NCBI GenBank assembly: GCA_035303945.1
Contig: DATGQZ010000007.1
Span: 124,001-188,000 of the forward strand
DNA length: 64,000 nt
Direction of reading: 5' to 3'
From: DATGMS01 sp035303945
GTDB lineage: Bacteria; Bacteroidota; Bacteroidia; Cytophagales; Cyclobacteriaceae
Position 1 is the stretch's first letter. Each line of letters opens with the position of its first letter. Of this stretch, positions 42,349-50,872 are shown one piece after another. The translations under genes were made by a program, and so were the position numbers. The notes below the pieces were generated by a model. The model searched no databases, had not been told where the DNA came from, and saw only the letters and a program-made list of their open reading frames with translations.

Positions 42349-45300
42349 TTAAAACCTAACATCAACGCCAAAGGTGAATGAACGCATAATCGGGAATGAG
42401 TCGTAATTCTTCTGCTCGGGATCATGAAACTCTTTAATTTGGGAAAATGCAAAGAGATTTGTTCCGTTGAAAAAGAGCTGGGCATTGCTCAAGTTGAGTG
42501 CGCTTATCCAATTTTTTGGAAGGTTGTATCCAAAGTTGACATTCTTCAATCGTAGGTAAGCGCCATTTTTGATCCAAAATGAAGATTCTCCTGTACCGGA
42601 TTCATACCAGTTGCTTCCCACTACCCGAGGATATTTTGCGTCTATATTATCTGGAGTCCACACATCAGAAGCCCATATAGGATAGTAAGGGCGGATTGCA
42701 CCGCCATGCTGGCGCATTCCAGGACCTTCCTGATTACTGATAATGCGATCGTACATGCCTACACCTTGGAAATGGGTATTCAGGGAGAAGTTTTTCCAAT
42801 TCACACTAAAGCCAAAGCCATAATTGATTCTGGGTGCTGCGTTAGTGGACAATAACTGGAAATCGTTGCCATCAATCTTACCATCAGGACCTGGCGAATA
42901 CCCATCTCCCCTGATATCTTCAAACAGCAAACCACCCAAATAAGGGTCTCTACCATATTGTTTAAAACCCGCTTCAAGCAATTCATTTAGCTGCTCCTGA
43001 GTCCTGATAATGCCCAAGGAACGTAAGCCGAATATCCTATCAACTGGCTGTCCTATTGCTGATTCGGAAGCGCGATTACCCCCCGGTTCAAAAATGGCAG
43101 CTTGATCAAGGATATCCCATTGATCCTTCGAGTAGCCCAAGTTGCCGTGGATGGAGTACTGCACCTGACCGTCCCAAGCGTGATCTTGCCACAAGGCAGA
43201 GAACTCTCCACCTCTCCATGATCTTGCAGCATAATTTTCTGGAGCAAGTGCTTGCCCATAGTTGTCTGGTAAGGTGACTAATCGGGATCCTAAGATATCC
43301 TCTTCCTTCTTGTAAAACACATCCAAGGAACCGGATAACCTACCTTGTAAGATCGCCAGGTCAAGCCCCACATTGTAGGTGGTGGATGTCGCCCAAGTCA
43401 AAAAGGGATTGGGAGTCGGGCCTGGTGCAATCGCCCTGTAGAGCCTGTCCCCAAAAATATAAGACCCTGCGTTGGTATAGTTAGTGGCATAAGAAAAAGG
43501 TCTGATTTCATTTCCATTCACATCAAGGTCATTGCCCGTGGTGCCATACGATGCCCGAAGCTTTATATCTTCCCAGAAGGCATGCTCTTTCATAAATGCC
43601 TCCTCAGAAATCCGCCAGGCAGCGGAAACGGACGGGAAAAAGCCCCACCGGCTGTCTTTCGGAAAAAGGGTGTTCCCATCATAGCGGAAAGAAAACTCAG
43701 CAATGTAGCGGTCGTCAAAATTATAATTGGCCCTCCCTATTAAAGACTGCCGGGCGCCGATTTCCTCATATCCGGAACCATATCTTCTTTGTGCATCTGT
43801 AGAATATGCGTAATCTTGATCTATATTGGTAATTGGATCTTCTGCTTTTGCATAAGCGCCGAACAACCCGTTCTCCGCCTGCTCATATACCAGCATAGCA
43901 GAAATGCCATGCTTCTCAAAAGTTCTATTATAATTCAAAAAACCATTGAACTGATAGCTCCACCCGGTATTGATGTCATAGCTTAGGAAGGGTTCATTTT
44001 GGCTGAAGTTAAAAGTGTTATAGCGGTTAGGATCTGGAGGACCGGGCAAAAACCTGTTTCCATCCGGATCTGCCTGAATGAAGGTGTAATTCTTTTGAAA
44101 AGTCAGGTACCACTTGCGCATATAATCCTGTGCAAGGTAGTTGCCGGAAACACGAGCAGATAAGCCTTCCACATATTTCCCTAAGTCTATATCCAAGGAG
44201 AGAATGGCATTGACTTGGCGATTTTTGGTGCGGATATACCGGTCTCCAACGATCTGATCAATCACATTCCAGGCCAGCCAGCTTCCCATCGGCGTTTGAA
44301 CAGGAAATTCCGTAATGTAATCTGCTGGCGTTCCATCTGCTTCCACGTAAAATGGATATACTTTTGGCCAGTTGAAAGTTACTCTATAAAGGTCTGAGAC
44401 ATCGTAATCGTCATCCGGTGAAAAAGGCCAGTAAAAACGCTCGTGATTTTGTTGATTAGCTGAAACGTTCAAAGTGGCGCTGATGGCCTCGGTTATCTTG
44501 GCCGTTACATTGGTTCTAAGGTTGAACTTACCATAATCCAAACCCTTAAAAGACCCTTGCTCTCCACGGTAACTAAGCAAGGAATAGTAAGTGATTTTCT
44601 CATCGCCTCCAGATACGCTCAATGAATAATTTTGACTGGAGGGGTTTCTCCATATAAAATCGTTTACATTATAGCTTCTATTTTCAAAATAAGCAAACTC
44701 TTCAGGTCCGTTGGGAGGCGTTGTACCTAAAAATTCCGCCACCCGGTTTTGATAAATGAGTTCATCAGTAGCTGTAGTCAAATCTGACAGCAGTGTTTGG
44801 GTGGGCGAAGATGCGGTGTAGGAAGTTTGAAAATGGAACGTGGGTTTTTGAGCTACCCCTTTCTTGGTGGTTACCAACACAACACCATTTCCCGCCCTTG
44901 ATCCGTAAATGGAGGCAGTTGCGGCATCTTTTAAAAAGCTCAGCTGATCAACTTCATTGGCTTCGAGCGCATCAAAAGCTTCCTTATCCCGTACAATACC
45001 GTCAATGACAAACAATGGCTCACCAAAACCGCCCCGGATCCTAATTGAAGAGCTTGCTCCCGCCAATCCTGAAGTGTTGGTAATGTTGACACCAGGCGCT
45101 CTACCCGCCAAGGTATTGGACAGGTTATTAGCGGCAATATTGCTCAGCTCATCCACTTTCACCGCCGTAATAGCTCCGGTGAGATTTACTTTTTTCTGAG
45201 TACCATAACCGACAATCACGACCTCCTCCAACGCTGCCACATCCTCGGTCAGTGTTACATCAATCTGGCTGCGGCCTCCGACCTCTATCTTTTGGGTAAT

Positions 45301-45630
45301 GTAGCCAATGAAAGAAAACACCAAGGTAGCATTTTCGGGAACTGACAAAGAATATCGGCCATCGAGATCTGTGGCTGTACCAATACCAGTATCTGGGATG
45401 GACACGGTCACCCCAGGGATGGGCTCGCCGTTTTGGTCGACTACCGTCCCTGACACAGTGACGTCCTGTTGTTCATGAATGGTTGCGAGCGTGCTCATTG
45501 AAGAAGCGTCTCTAGGATATGAGATGCCGTCAGGTATACCATGATCCACAGCAAAGCTTGGCATGGAAAGAAGCAGTGCCGCTCCCAGCAGCAATCTTCT
45601 TGGCATTTGTTGCATAAATGTTGTTTTCAT
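42349..45630 (-). CDS. SusC/RagA-family TonB-dependent outer membrane transporter
   Basis: 1093 residues: signal peptide (about 1-28), carboxypeptidase-regulatory-like domain (about 52-135, SGTVVDQNGEPIPGVTVSIP), ALEEVVIVGYGTQKK, plug (PLFVIDGIVRDKEAFDALEA, RAGNGVVLVTTKKG) and barrel ending SFTFGVDVRF. No STN domain, so it does not appear to signal to an anti-sigma factor. With the SusD behind it, it forms a two-gene uptake operon. Confidence 0.94.
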   Translation of the reverse strand: MKTTFMQQMPRRLLLGAALLLSMPSFAVDHGIPDGISYPRDASSMSTLATIHEQQDVTVSGTVVDQNGEPIPGVTVSIPDTGIGTATDLDGRYSLSVPENATLVFSFIGYITQKIEVGGRSQIDVTLTEDVAALEEVVIVGYGTQKKVNLTGAITAVKVDELSNIAANNLSNTLAGRAPGVNITNTSGLAGASSSIRIRGGFGEPLFVIDGIVRDKEAFDALEANEVDQLSFLKDAATASIYGSRAGNGVVLVTTKKGVAQKPTFHFQTSYTASSPTQTLLSDLTTATDELIYQNRVAEFLGTTPPNGPEEFAYFENRSYNVNDFIWRNPSSQNYSLSVSGGDEKITYYSLLSYRGEQGSFKGLDYGKFNLRTNVTAKITEAISATLNVSANQQNHERFYWPFSPDDDYDVSDLYRVTFNWPKVYPFYVEADGTPADYITEFPVQTPMGSWLAWNVIDQIVGDRYIRTKNRQVNAILSLDIDLGKYVEGLSARVSGNYLAQDYMRKWYLTFQKNYTFIQADPDGNRFLPGPPDPNRYNTFNFSQNEPFLSYDINTGWSYQFNGFLNYNRTFEKHGISAMLVYEQAENGLFGAYAKAEDPITNIDQDYAYSTDAQRRYGSGYEEIGARQSLIGRANYNFDDRYIAEFSFRYDGNTLFPKDSRWGFFPSVSAAWRISEEAFMKEHAFWEDIKLRASYGTTGNDLDVNGNEIRPFSYATNYTNAGSYIFGDRLYRAIAPGPTPNPFLTWATSTTYNVGLDLAILQGRLSGSLDVFYKKEEDILGSRLVTLPDNYGQALAPENYAARSWRGGEFSALWQDHAWDGQVQYSIHGNLGYSKDQWDILDQAAIFEPGGNRASESAIGQPVDRIFGLRSLGIIRTQEQLNELLEAGFKQYGRDPYLGGLLFEDIRGDGYSPGPDGKIDGNDFQLLSTNAAPRINYGFGFSVNWKNFSLNTHFQGVGMYDRIISNQEGPGMRQHGGAIRPYYPIWASDVWTPDNIDAKYPRVVGSNWYESGTGESSFWIKNGAYLRLKNVNFGYNLPKNWISALNLSNAQLFFNGTNLFAFSQIKEFHDPEQKNYDSFPIMRSFTFGVDVRF

Positions 45631-46016
45631 CAGGTTGTTGTTAGGTGTTCTATAGTTAAGGAGTCTTAGAAATAGGATATGAACAATGATAATTTGACTA
45701 TTTCCTTATTAGTAGCGGGAATAGTAGTCAATTATATAGAAAAATGCTGACGACACCAATACTCTTGGTTTATAATTGATCTAGAGCAAAAATGGCCGTT
45801 GAACAGCAAAGGCAGCTGCATCACCTACATGAATAAAAAAATTTACGCACAAAAAAAGGTTCGGTAAATTCTCTTACCAAACCTTTTTTTCTTTGTTCAA
45901 AATAAATGTGGGCAGCCACTGACTTTTAAAAATGTAGTGCAGCCCTGAGTACTACATTCAATAAACTAACATGAAGCCTCCACAGCGAAGTATGATCATC
46001 AAATCCAATTGCCGCA
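45631..46016. other. Intergenic region with hairpins between SusC promoter side and arginine decarboxylase
   Basis: 386 bases with no gene that I can support. Upstream of SusC there is an imperfect inverted repeat around 45691-45735 (TTGACTATTTCC against GGGAATAGTAGTCAA), a possible operator. An 8-base perfect hairpin (AATGTAGT 45931-45938, ACTACATT 45951-45958) and the stronger terminator at 45851-45890 lie downstream of the arginine decarboxylase. Confidence 0.5.
45851..45890. terminator. Bidirectional intrinsic terminator
   Basis: Arms AAAAAAAGGTTCGGTAA (45851-45867) and TTACCAAACCTTTTTTT (45874-45890) pair in 16 of 17 positions around a 6-base loop, with an A7/T7 outer part that makes it work on either strand. 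It lies 127 bases beyond the arginine decarboxylase stop and probably ends that transcript before the SusC promoter. Confidence 0.85.
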
Positions 46017-47408
46017 CTATTCATAGCCGAGGATCTTCAACATGCTTTCATTCGATTGTTCGGGAGCAAACACCCGGTGGGTAATGGTTCCATCCTCTTC
46101 ACGATCAATGATTACATGTTTGGGTGCGGGTATCAAACAATGCTGAATGCCTCCATAGCCTCCCAAGGATTCCTGATAGGCTCCTGTATGGAAGAAACCT
46201 ATATACTGTTTTTTGGGGGCTTCAATTTTTGGCAAATAAATGTTGAACTGGTGTGCTTCTGAGTTATAATAGTCCATGCTGTCGCAGGTCAATCCCCCTA
46301 AGGAGATGTTGTGGTATTCCTCATCCCAATTATTGATGGCCAACATAATATATTTTTGGTTCAACCCCCAACTGTCTGGAAGCTGCGTGATAAAGGAACC
46401 ATCGATCATGTACCACAACTCTTTGTCGTTTTGAAGCTTTTCGCCGAGCACAGAATACAGTACAGCGCCACTTTCCCCTACTGTATAGCTACCGAATTCT
46501 GTAAAAATATCCGGTTCAACCGTATGGTTTTTGGCACACATCCATTTGATGTTTTTGATGATTTGATCCGCCATGTATTGGTAATCGTAATCGAAAAATA
46601 CATTGGTCTTGATCGGCCATCCTCCCCCTATATCCATGGTATCTAACTCGGGACAGATTTTCTTAAGATCCACATACTTCTGAATAAACCTGGTTAACTC
46701 AGACCAATAGTAGGCGGTGTCTCTGATACCGGAGTTGATAAAGAAATGCAACATCTTCAGGCTTACCTTTGGATTGCCCTTAATTTTATTTTCGTACAAC
46801 TCTATAATATCCTTGTATCGAACCCCTAGCCGTGAAGTATAAAATCCAAATTTAGGTTCCTCATCGGATGCGATTCTAATGCCCACTTGAAAAGGCACCT
46901 TAACATGTTCCAAGTAGTAGTCGATCTCGTCAAGATTGTCCAGGATAGGCACACAATTGACGAAGCCATCGTTTAAAAGATCAACAATATTTTGCTGATA
47001 CTGTTGCCTTTTGTACCCATTACAGACAATAAAGGTCTCTTTACTGATTTTCCCCCTCTCGTGCAGTTTGCGGACTAAAGGAATATCAAAGGTGGAGGAG
47101 GTTTCTATATGGATGTCATTTTTCAACGCTTCATCCAGCACAAAGCTAAAATGGGACGACTTGGTGCAATAACAATAGGTGTACTGTCCTTTATAGTCAT
47201 GTGCTGCAATGGCGTTGCGGAAATAAGTCTTGGCATTCTGAATGCTTTCACTGATCTTGGGAAGATAGGTCAGTTTTAAAGGAGTACCATAGGTATCAAT
47301 GATTTCCATCAGATTCACCCCATTAAAATGGAGCTGGTTGTTCTCCACTTTAAATTCTTTAGTAGGAAAATCAAAGGTCTGCTGTATCAGATCGATATAT
47401 TTATTCAT
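46017..47408 (-). CDS. speA: Arginine decarboxylase (fold III PLP enzyme)
   Basis: 463 residues of the alanine-racemase-fold decarboxylases. PLP-lysine is Lys83 in CYCTKSSH, the phosphate-binding glycines are GGG 261-263 (DIGGGWP) and the active-site Cys375 lies in GLTCDSMD with the usual Asp four later. Length and sequence fit the Bacteroidota arginine decarboxylase, shorter than the 630-residue proteobacterial SpeA. It turns arginine into agmatine for polyamine synthesis. No agmatine-processing gene is adjacent; the arginase 8 kb away consumes the same substrate. Symbol given for function, since the protein is a distinct shorter form. Confidence 0.82.
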   Translation of the reverse strand: MNKYIDLIQQTFDFPTKEFKVENNQLHFNGVNLMEIIDTYGTPLKLTYLPKISESIQNAKTYFRNAIAAHDYKGQYTYCYCTKSSHFSFVLDEALKNDIHIETSSTFDIPLVRKLHERGKISKETFIVCNGYKRQQYQQNIVDLLNDGFVNCVPILDNLDEIDYYLEHVKVPFQVGIRIASDEEPKFGFYTSRLGVRYKDIIELYENKIKGNPKVSLKMLHFFINSGIRDTAYYWSELTRFIQKYVDLKKICPELDTMDIGGGWPIKTNVFFDYDYQYMADQIIKNIKWMCAKNHTVEPDIFTEFGSYTVGESGAVLYSVLGEKLQNDKELWYMIDGSFITQLPDSWGLNQKYIMLAINNWDEEYHNISLGGLTCDSMDYYNSEAHQFNIYLPKIEAPKKQYIGFFHTGAYQESLGGYGGIQHCLIPAPKHVIIDREEDGTITHRVFAPEQSNESMLKILGYE

Positions 47409-47510
47409 TCTTTGTTGTGGTAGCTATGTAAGACTTGACAACACAAAATTTACATTAATAATTTACAAAACAAATGCGGGGATAATTAATAACGTTTGCT
47501 CTTACCTGGA

Positions 47511-47545
47511 AACAAAAAAAGTGCTTTCCGATAGGGAAGCACTTT
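47511..47545 (-). terminator. Intrinsic terminator after the small unknown gene
   Basis: Stem AAAGTGCTTTCC (47518-47529) with GGGAAGCACTTT (47534-47545), one G-T pair, 4-base loop. In the minus direction a T7 run follows. It separates the 152-residue gene from the arginine decarboxylase promoter. Confidence 0.85.
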
Positions 47546-47573
47546 AATTCTTTACAAGAAATAATGACTTGAT

Positions 47574-48032
47574 TTATAAACTGTTAAACAACAGCCTTTC
47601 CTCTTTTTCAAATTTCTCTTGATTGGCAATCACTTTTCTAAGCACCTGTTTGAATCGTATTTCAGCACTGATCAGATCCAAAACTTTCACCAGGTAATTT
47701 CTCACTTCTGGCTCTTTCGGCTCTTTCCACTGTAGATTAAAGCTTCTGGACTGTACCGCGGCATTTAGTGTAAAGCTATTTGGCAGACCAAGTAATATAA
47801 TACTGCGCAACAGAGGAAAATAATCAGAGGCTGGACCTGCCAAGCTAAAGGAAAGACTATGGGTCGTTCCATCAGTGTTATGATTGTGCAAAGAGATGAG
47901 TTCGTTGTTGTTCAACCATTCCAACAGGGTCAAACCGTCTGCTGTCTGGTCGTTTTTGATAATGCTTCGAAAACTGAAAGCTCCTTGATTGGATTTTTGA
48001 CTTGAATAAGATGCCGCTATATAAGTTGACAT
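47574..48032 (-). CDS. Hypothetical protein, 152 residues
   Basis: Not recognised. No signal peptide or membrane segment. The first 110 residues look like a beta-rich domain (TTHSLSFSLAGP, SFTLNAAVQSRSFNLQW) and the last 35 are a charged helix (AEIRFKQVLRKVIANQEKFEKEERLLF) that could be a coiled coil. It looks real because it has a consensus promoter, an ATG start, a terminator directly behind it, and no better frame opposite. It is a single-gene transcript with an unusually long leader of about 200 bases. Confidence 0.7.
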   Translation of the reverse strand: MSTYIAASYSSQKSNQGAFSFRSIIKNDQTADGLTLLEWLNNNELISLHNHNTDGTTHSLSFSLAGPASDYFPLLRSIILLGLPNSFTLNAAVQSRSFNLQWKEPKEPEVRNYLVKVLDLISAEIRFKQVLRKVIANQEKFEKEERLLFNSL

Positions 48033-48335
48033 GGTATAATTCTTTATAATGTTATTAGGTTAAACAAGAAATTCGATATTGATCAACAGCAACAACATGG
48101 ATACGCAGGTGGAAAAATACTACGTACTCTATTTCCGACAGTCCTCATAGCTTTCATGTTTAACAATTTATTATTATAAACGACTTGTGCCATCATTGGT
48201 TTCTCTTCTATTAATACATCAAAATGCTTACCAATGATGCCTCAAATATAGAGCGAAATTTTTTTACTTCCAACACCCTATCATTTTTATAGGGAATTAA
48301 TTTTTATTACTTCCTCCCGCTTTGCAATAGGTCAT
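48033..48335. other. Long structured leader and promoter region of the small unknown gene
   Basis: 303 bases without a gene. On the minus strand a promoter lies at 48243-48273, so transcription should begin near 48236 and leave about 200 bases of untranslated leader before the ATG at 48032. The leader opens with an inverted repeat: CATCATTGGT (48193-48202) and ACCAATGATG (48230-48239). I recognise no known riboswitch in it. Confidence 0.5.
48243..48273 (-). promoter_or_regulatory. Bacteroidota-type promoter
   Basis: In the minus direction TTG (48273-48271), 20 bases, then TATATTTG (48250-48243), an exact match to the TAnnTTTG box. It should drive the 152-residue gene. Confidence 0.7.
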
Positions 48336-49211
48336 TTATGCAAGCATCGATAGGTAAAAAGTTCGGAAACTCAAGATCATGATTAGGACCCCCACCATTA
48401 TCATCAGGGTTTTGGGGCTGACTTTTTTACAAATAATGGCTGCAAAGGGCGCTGCCACTACCCCTCCCAAGATGAGCCCTAAAACTGCTGCCCAGCTGAT
48501 ATCATCCAAAAAAAGGAAAAAGGTCCCTGCCCCAGCTACAGCAACGAAAAATTCAACGAAATTAACAGTACCTATGGCATAGCGTGGTGTCTGCCCTTTA
48601 CTCATAAGGGATGAGTTAACGATTGGACCCCAGCCACCACCGCCTGTCGTATCTGCAAATCCACCCGCTAAAGCAAGGTAGGGTATTGTTTTGTCGTCCG
48701 GATTTAACTTCGGTTTGTTGTTCTTGATGACCTTTCTCAAGATCACTATTCCCATCACAAACAGGTACACCGAAATGTAGGGTTTGATCTGTTCTCCATC
48801 TATACTGGAAAGAAAATAGGCTCCTATCACTGCTCCCAATACACCGGGGATCAATAAACGTTTTGCCAATTCCCACTTTACATTGCCTAATTTCCAATGG
48901 GAAATACCGGAAGCCAACGTGGTAAACACTTCTGCAAGATGTACCCAAGCACTAGCGGAGGCAGGCGGAATACCAATCCCCAACAAGATGGAATTAGAAG
49001 TCACACCATAAGCCATTCCCAAGGCCCCGTCAATAGTCTGCGCCACAAACCCCACCATTAAAAACCAAAAAAACATTTCATATTCTCCAGGCATAATGGC
49101 CTCTATCTCGAAAAAGGCCTGACTAACGAAAAAGGCTAAAATACAGGTACCTATAAAGCCATAAAATAGCCAGAGTGGCTTTTCTTTCATTATCAAGATT
49201 ACTTTGTCCAT
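48336..49211 (-). CDS. TauE/SafE-family membrane transporter (sulfite exporter-like)
   Basis: 291 residues from ATG 49211. The frame is open back to a TTG at 49238, but the promoter's -7 box at 49243-49250 would place the transcript start at or after that codon, so the ATG is preferred. About eight membrane helices, with the family glycine-rich repeat VGFVAQTIDGALGMAYG in the first half and GGFADTTGGGGWGPIVNS in the second. Relatives export sulfite, sulfonates or organosulfur anions, or import sulfate; no sulfur-metabolism gene is adjacent, so the substrate is open. Confidence 0.88.
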   Translation of the reverse strand: MDKVILIMKEKPLWLFYGFIGTCILAFFVSQAFFEIEAIMPGEYEMFFWFLMVGFVAQTIDGALGMAYGVTSNSILLGIGIPPASASAWVHLAEVFTTLASGISHWKLGNVKWELAKRLLIPGVLGAVIGAYFLSSIDGEQIKPYISVYLFVMGIVILRKVIKNNKPKLNPDDKTIPYLALAGGFADTTGGGGWGPIVNSSLMSKGQTPRYAIGTVNFVEFFVAVAGAGTFFLFLDDISWAAVLGLILGGVVAAPFAAIICKKVSPKTLMIMVGVLIMILSFRTFYLSMLA

Positions 49212-49595
49212 GAGAATGGGGTTCTCGTTACTATTCAATTGCCAAAAATAGAATGAAAAATCCTAACGACCAACAAACCCTATTAATTTTGTAGGGTTAA
49301 GATGGCGAGTATTCGCTATTTAAGATGAGTATCGAAAGCTTGGTCTTATCCCCTAAATCGGGCGCAACAATTGATTATTTAAGCTGTATAACTACCATCC
49401 TGGGCGTTTTTAAGATGGTTGGGCCATGGTGACAGTGTAGGGGAAGCCATTAAACACGCCTGTTCAAGCCATTTCCCATTTGTTAAAATATCTAAAAAAA
49501 GCCTGCCTCAGTGATGGAAGTGGACGACTAAAGGGAATGTTGGAATTGATCTTGAACCTATGCGAGTAGTTAAATCTACTGTTTGATTCCTTAAG
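49212..49595. other. Divergent intergenic region between TauE/SafE and RND efflux operon
   Basis: 384 bases with no gene. It holds the TauE/SafE promoter (49243-49273). Immediately upstream of that promoter is a perfect 7-base inverted repeat, AACCCTA (49276-49282) and TAGGGTT (49292-49298), whose loop contains TAATTTTG in the plus direction. No convincing promoter for the efflux operon was found close to its start. Confidence 0.5.
49243..49273 (-). promoter_or_regulatory. Bacteroidota-type promoter
   Basis: In the minus direction TTG (49273-49271), 20 bases, TATTTTTG (49250-49243). It drives the TauE/SafE gene and decides its start codon at 49211. Confidence 0.65.
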
Positions 49596-50792
49596 ATGGA
49601 TAATAAACCAAATTTTATACGTATTAAAATGATGAGCTTTGAAATAAACAGGGTTTTTAATAAACCATTCAATACCTTGATAATCTTCCTTCTAAGCCTA
49701 GGATTGCTCGCATGCGGCGGCGCAGAAGTAGAAGAAGATCCAGGCATTCCTTTGCCTGTGATGACATTGAAGAAAGATTCTACCGTCACCACATTTGAAT
49801 ATTTAGGCGCTGTAGAGGGGAAAGTCAATGTAGAAATTCGCCCACAAGTTGAGGGAATTCTGGACAGCATCTACGTTGATGAGGGCGATTATGTTGAGGC
49901 AAATCAGCCTTTATTTAAAATTAACGCACTTCCCTACCTAGAACAGCTAAAAAACGCACAAGCTGCAGTAGAAGTGGAGAAGGCTCGGTTGGAAAATGCG
50001 AGAATAGAACTAGAAAGACTTCAGCCATTGGTCGAAAACCAAGTGATCTCAGAAGTACAGCTTCGGACCGCCCAGTCCGATTATGAAGTAGCAAAGTCGA
50101 CGCTTGAGCAAATGCAGGCCATGGAAGCAACGTCAAGAATTAATGTGGGTTTCACCTTGATCAAGGCACCAGTCAGTGGTTATATAGGCAGAATACCTAA
50201 ACGAATTGGAAACCTGGTAGCAAAAGGGGATAGTGAGCCAGTCACCGTACTCTCAGATATATCAGAGGTATATGTGTATTTTTCAATGAGTGAGTCTAAC
50301 TACCTGTTTTACAAAAAGATGAGCGCGGATACCACCGCCAAGCGACTTAATCCCTATGTTAAATTGCTCTTGGCCGACGGAACCGTTTTTGACCAGATAG
50401 GAATCATTGATGCCGACGCAGGACAAATTGAACGATCTACAGGCTCTATTACATTAAGGGCTAAGTTTCCTAACCCTGATGCTATCCTTCGTACCGGTAA
50501 TACCGGCAAAATTATACTAGAACAAATCCATCCCGACGTGCTTTTGGTACCTCAAGAAGCCACTTCAGTCATCCAAGACAAAATATTTGTTTTCGTGCTG
50601 GATGAAGAAAATAAGGCAGTAAGAAAAGAAGTCAAAGTAGAAGGAAAGTCCGATCAATACTACATCGTGAGCGAGGAGAATCTTTCGGAAGGGGATGTTA
50701 TTGTCACTGCCGGCTTAGACAAGGTTACCGAGGGAACTAAAATAGCGCCTATTGGAGAAGGGAACGTTTTGGCCAATATCAACGAACAGTAG
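49596..50792 (+). CDS. RND efflux periplasmic adaptor (membrane fusion protein, lipoprotein)
   Basis: 398 residues from ATG 49596; ATGs at 49629 and 49632 give a more usual lipoprotein signal length before the lipobox LLAC (Cys40). Order: biotinyl-lipoyl half (about 75-105), a helical hairpin (about 105-165, AQAAVEVEKARLENARIELERLQPLV), the second lipoyl half (FTLIKAPVSGYIGRI) and beta-barrel domains. It links the inner-membrane pump encoded 80 bases downstream to the TolC-like channel, forming a tripartite multidrug-type exporter. Confidence 0.93.
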   Translation: MDNKPNFIRIKMMSFEINRVFNKPFNTLIIFLLSLGLLACGGAEVEEDPGIPLPVMTLKKDSTVTTFEYLGAVEGKVNVEIRPQVEGILDSIYVDEGDYVEANQPLFKINALPYLEQLKNAQAAVEVEKARLENARIELERLQPLVENQVISEVQLRTAQSDYEVAKSTLEQMQAMEATSRINVGFTLIKAPVSGYIGRIPKRIGNLVAKGDSEPVTVLSDISEVYVYFSMSESNYLFYKKMSADTTAKRLNPYVKLLLADGTVFDQIGIIDADAGQIERSTGSITLRAKFPNPDAILRTGNTGKIILEQIHPDVLLVPQEATSVIQDKIFVFVLDEENKAVRKEVKVEGKSDQYYIVSEENLSEGDVIVTAGLDKVTEGTKIAPIGEGNVLANINEQ

Positions 50793-50872
50793 TTCATCAC
50801 CTGCAACTTTATTATCCCTGCTGTTACTGCATTCATGCCGGTGCCAGCATATGAAGAACCATAAGAAAAAGT

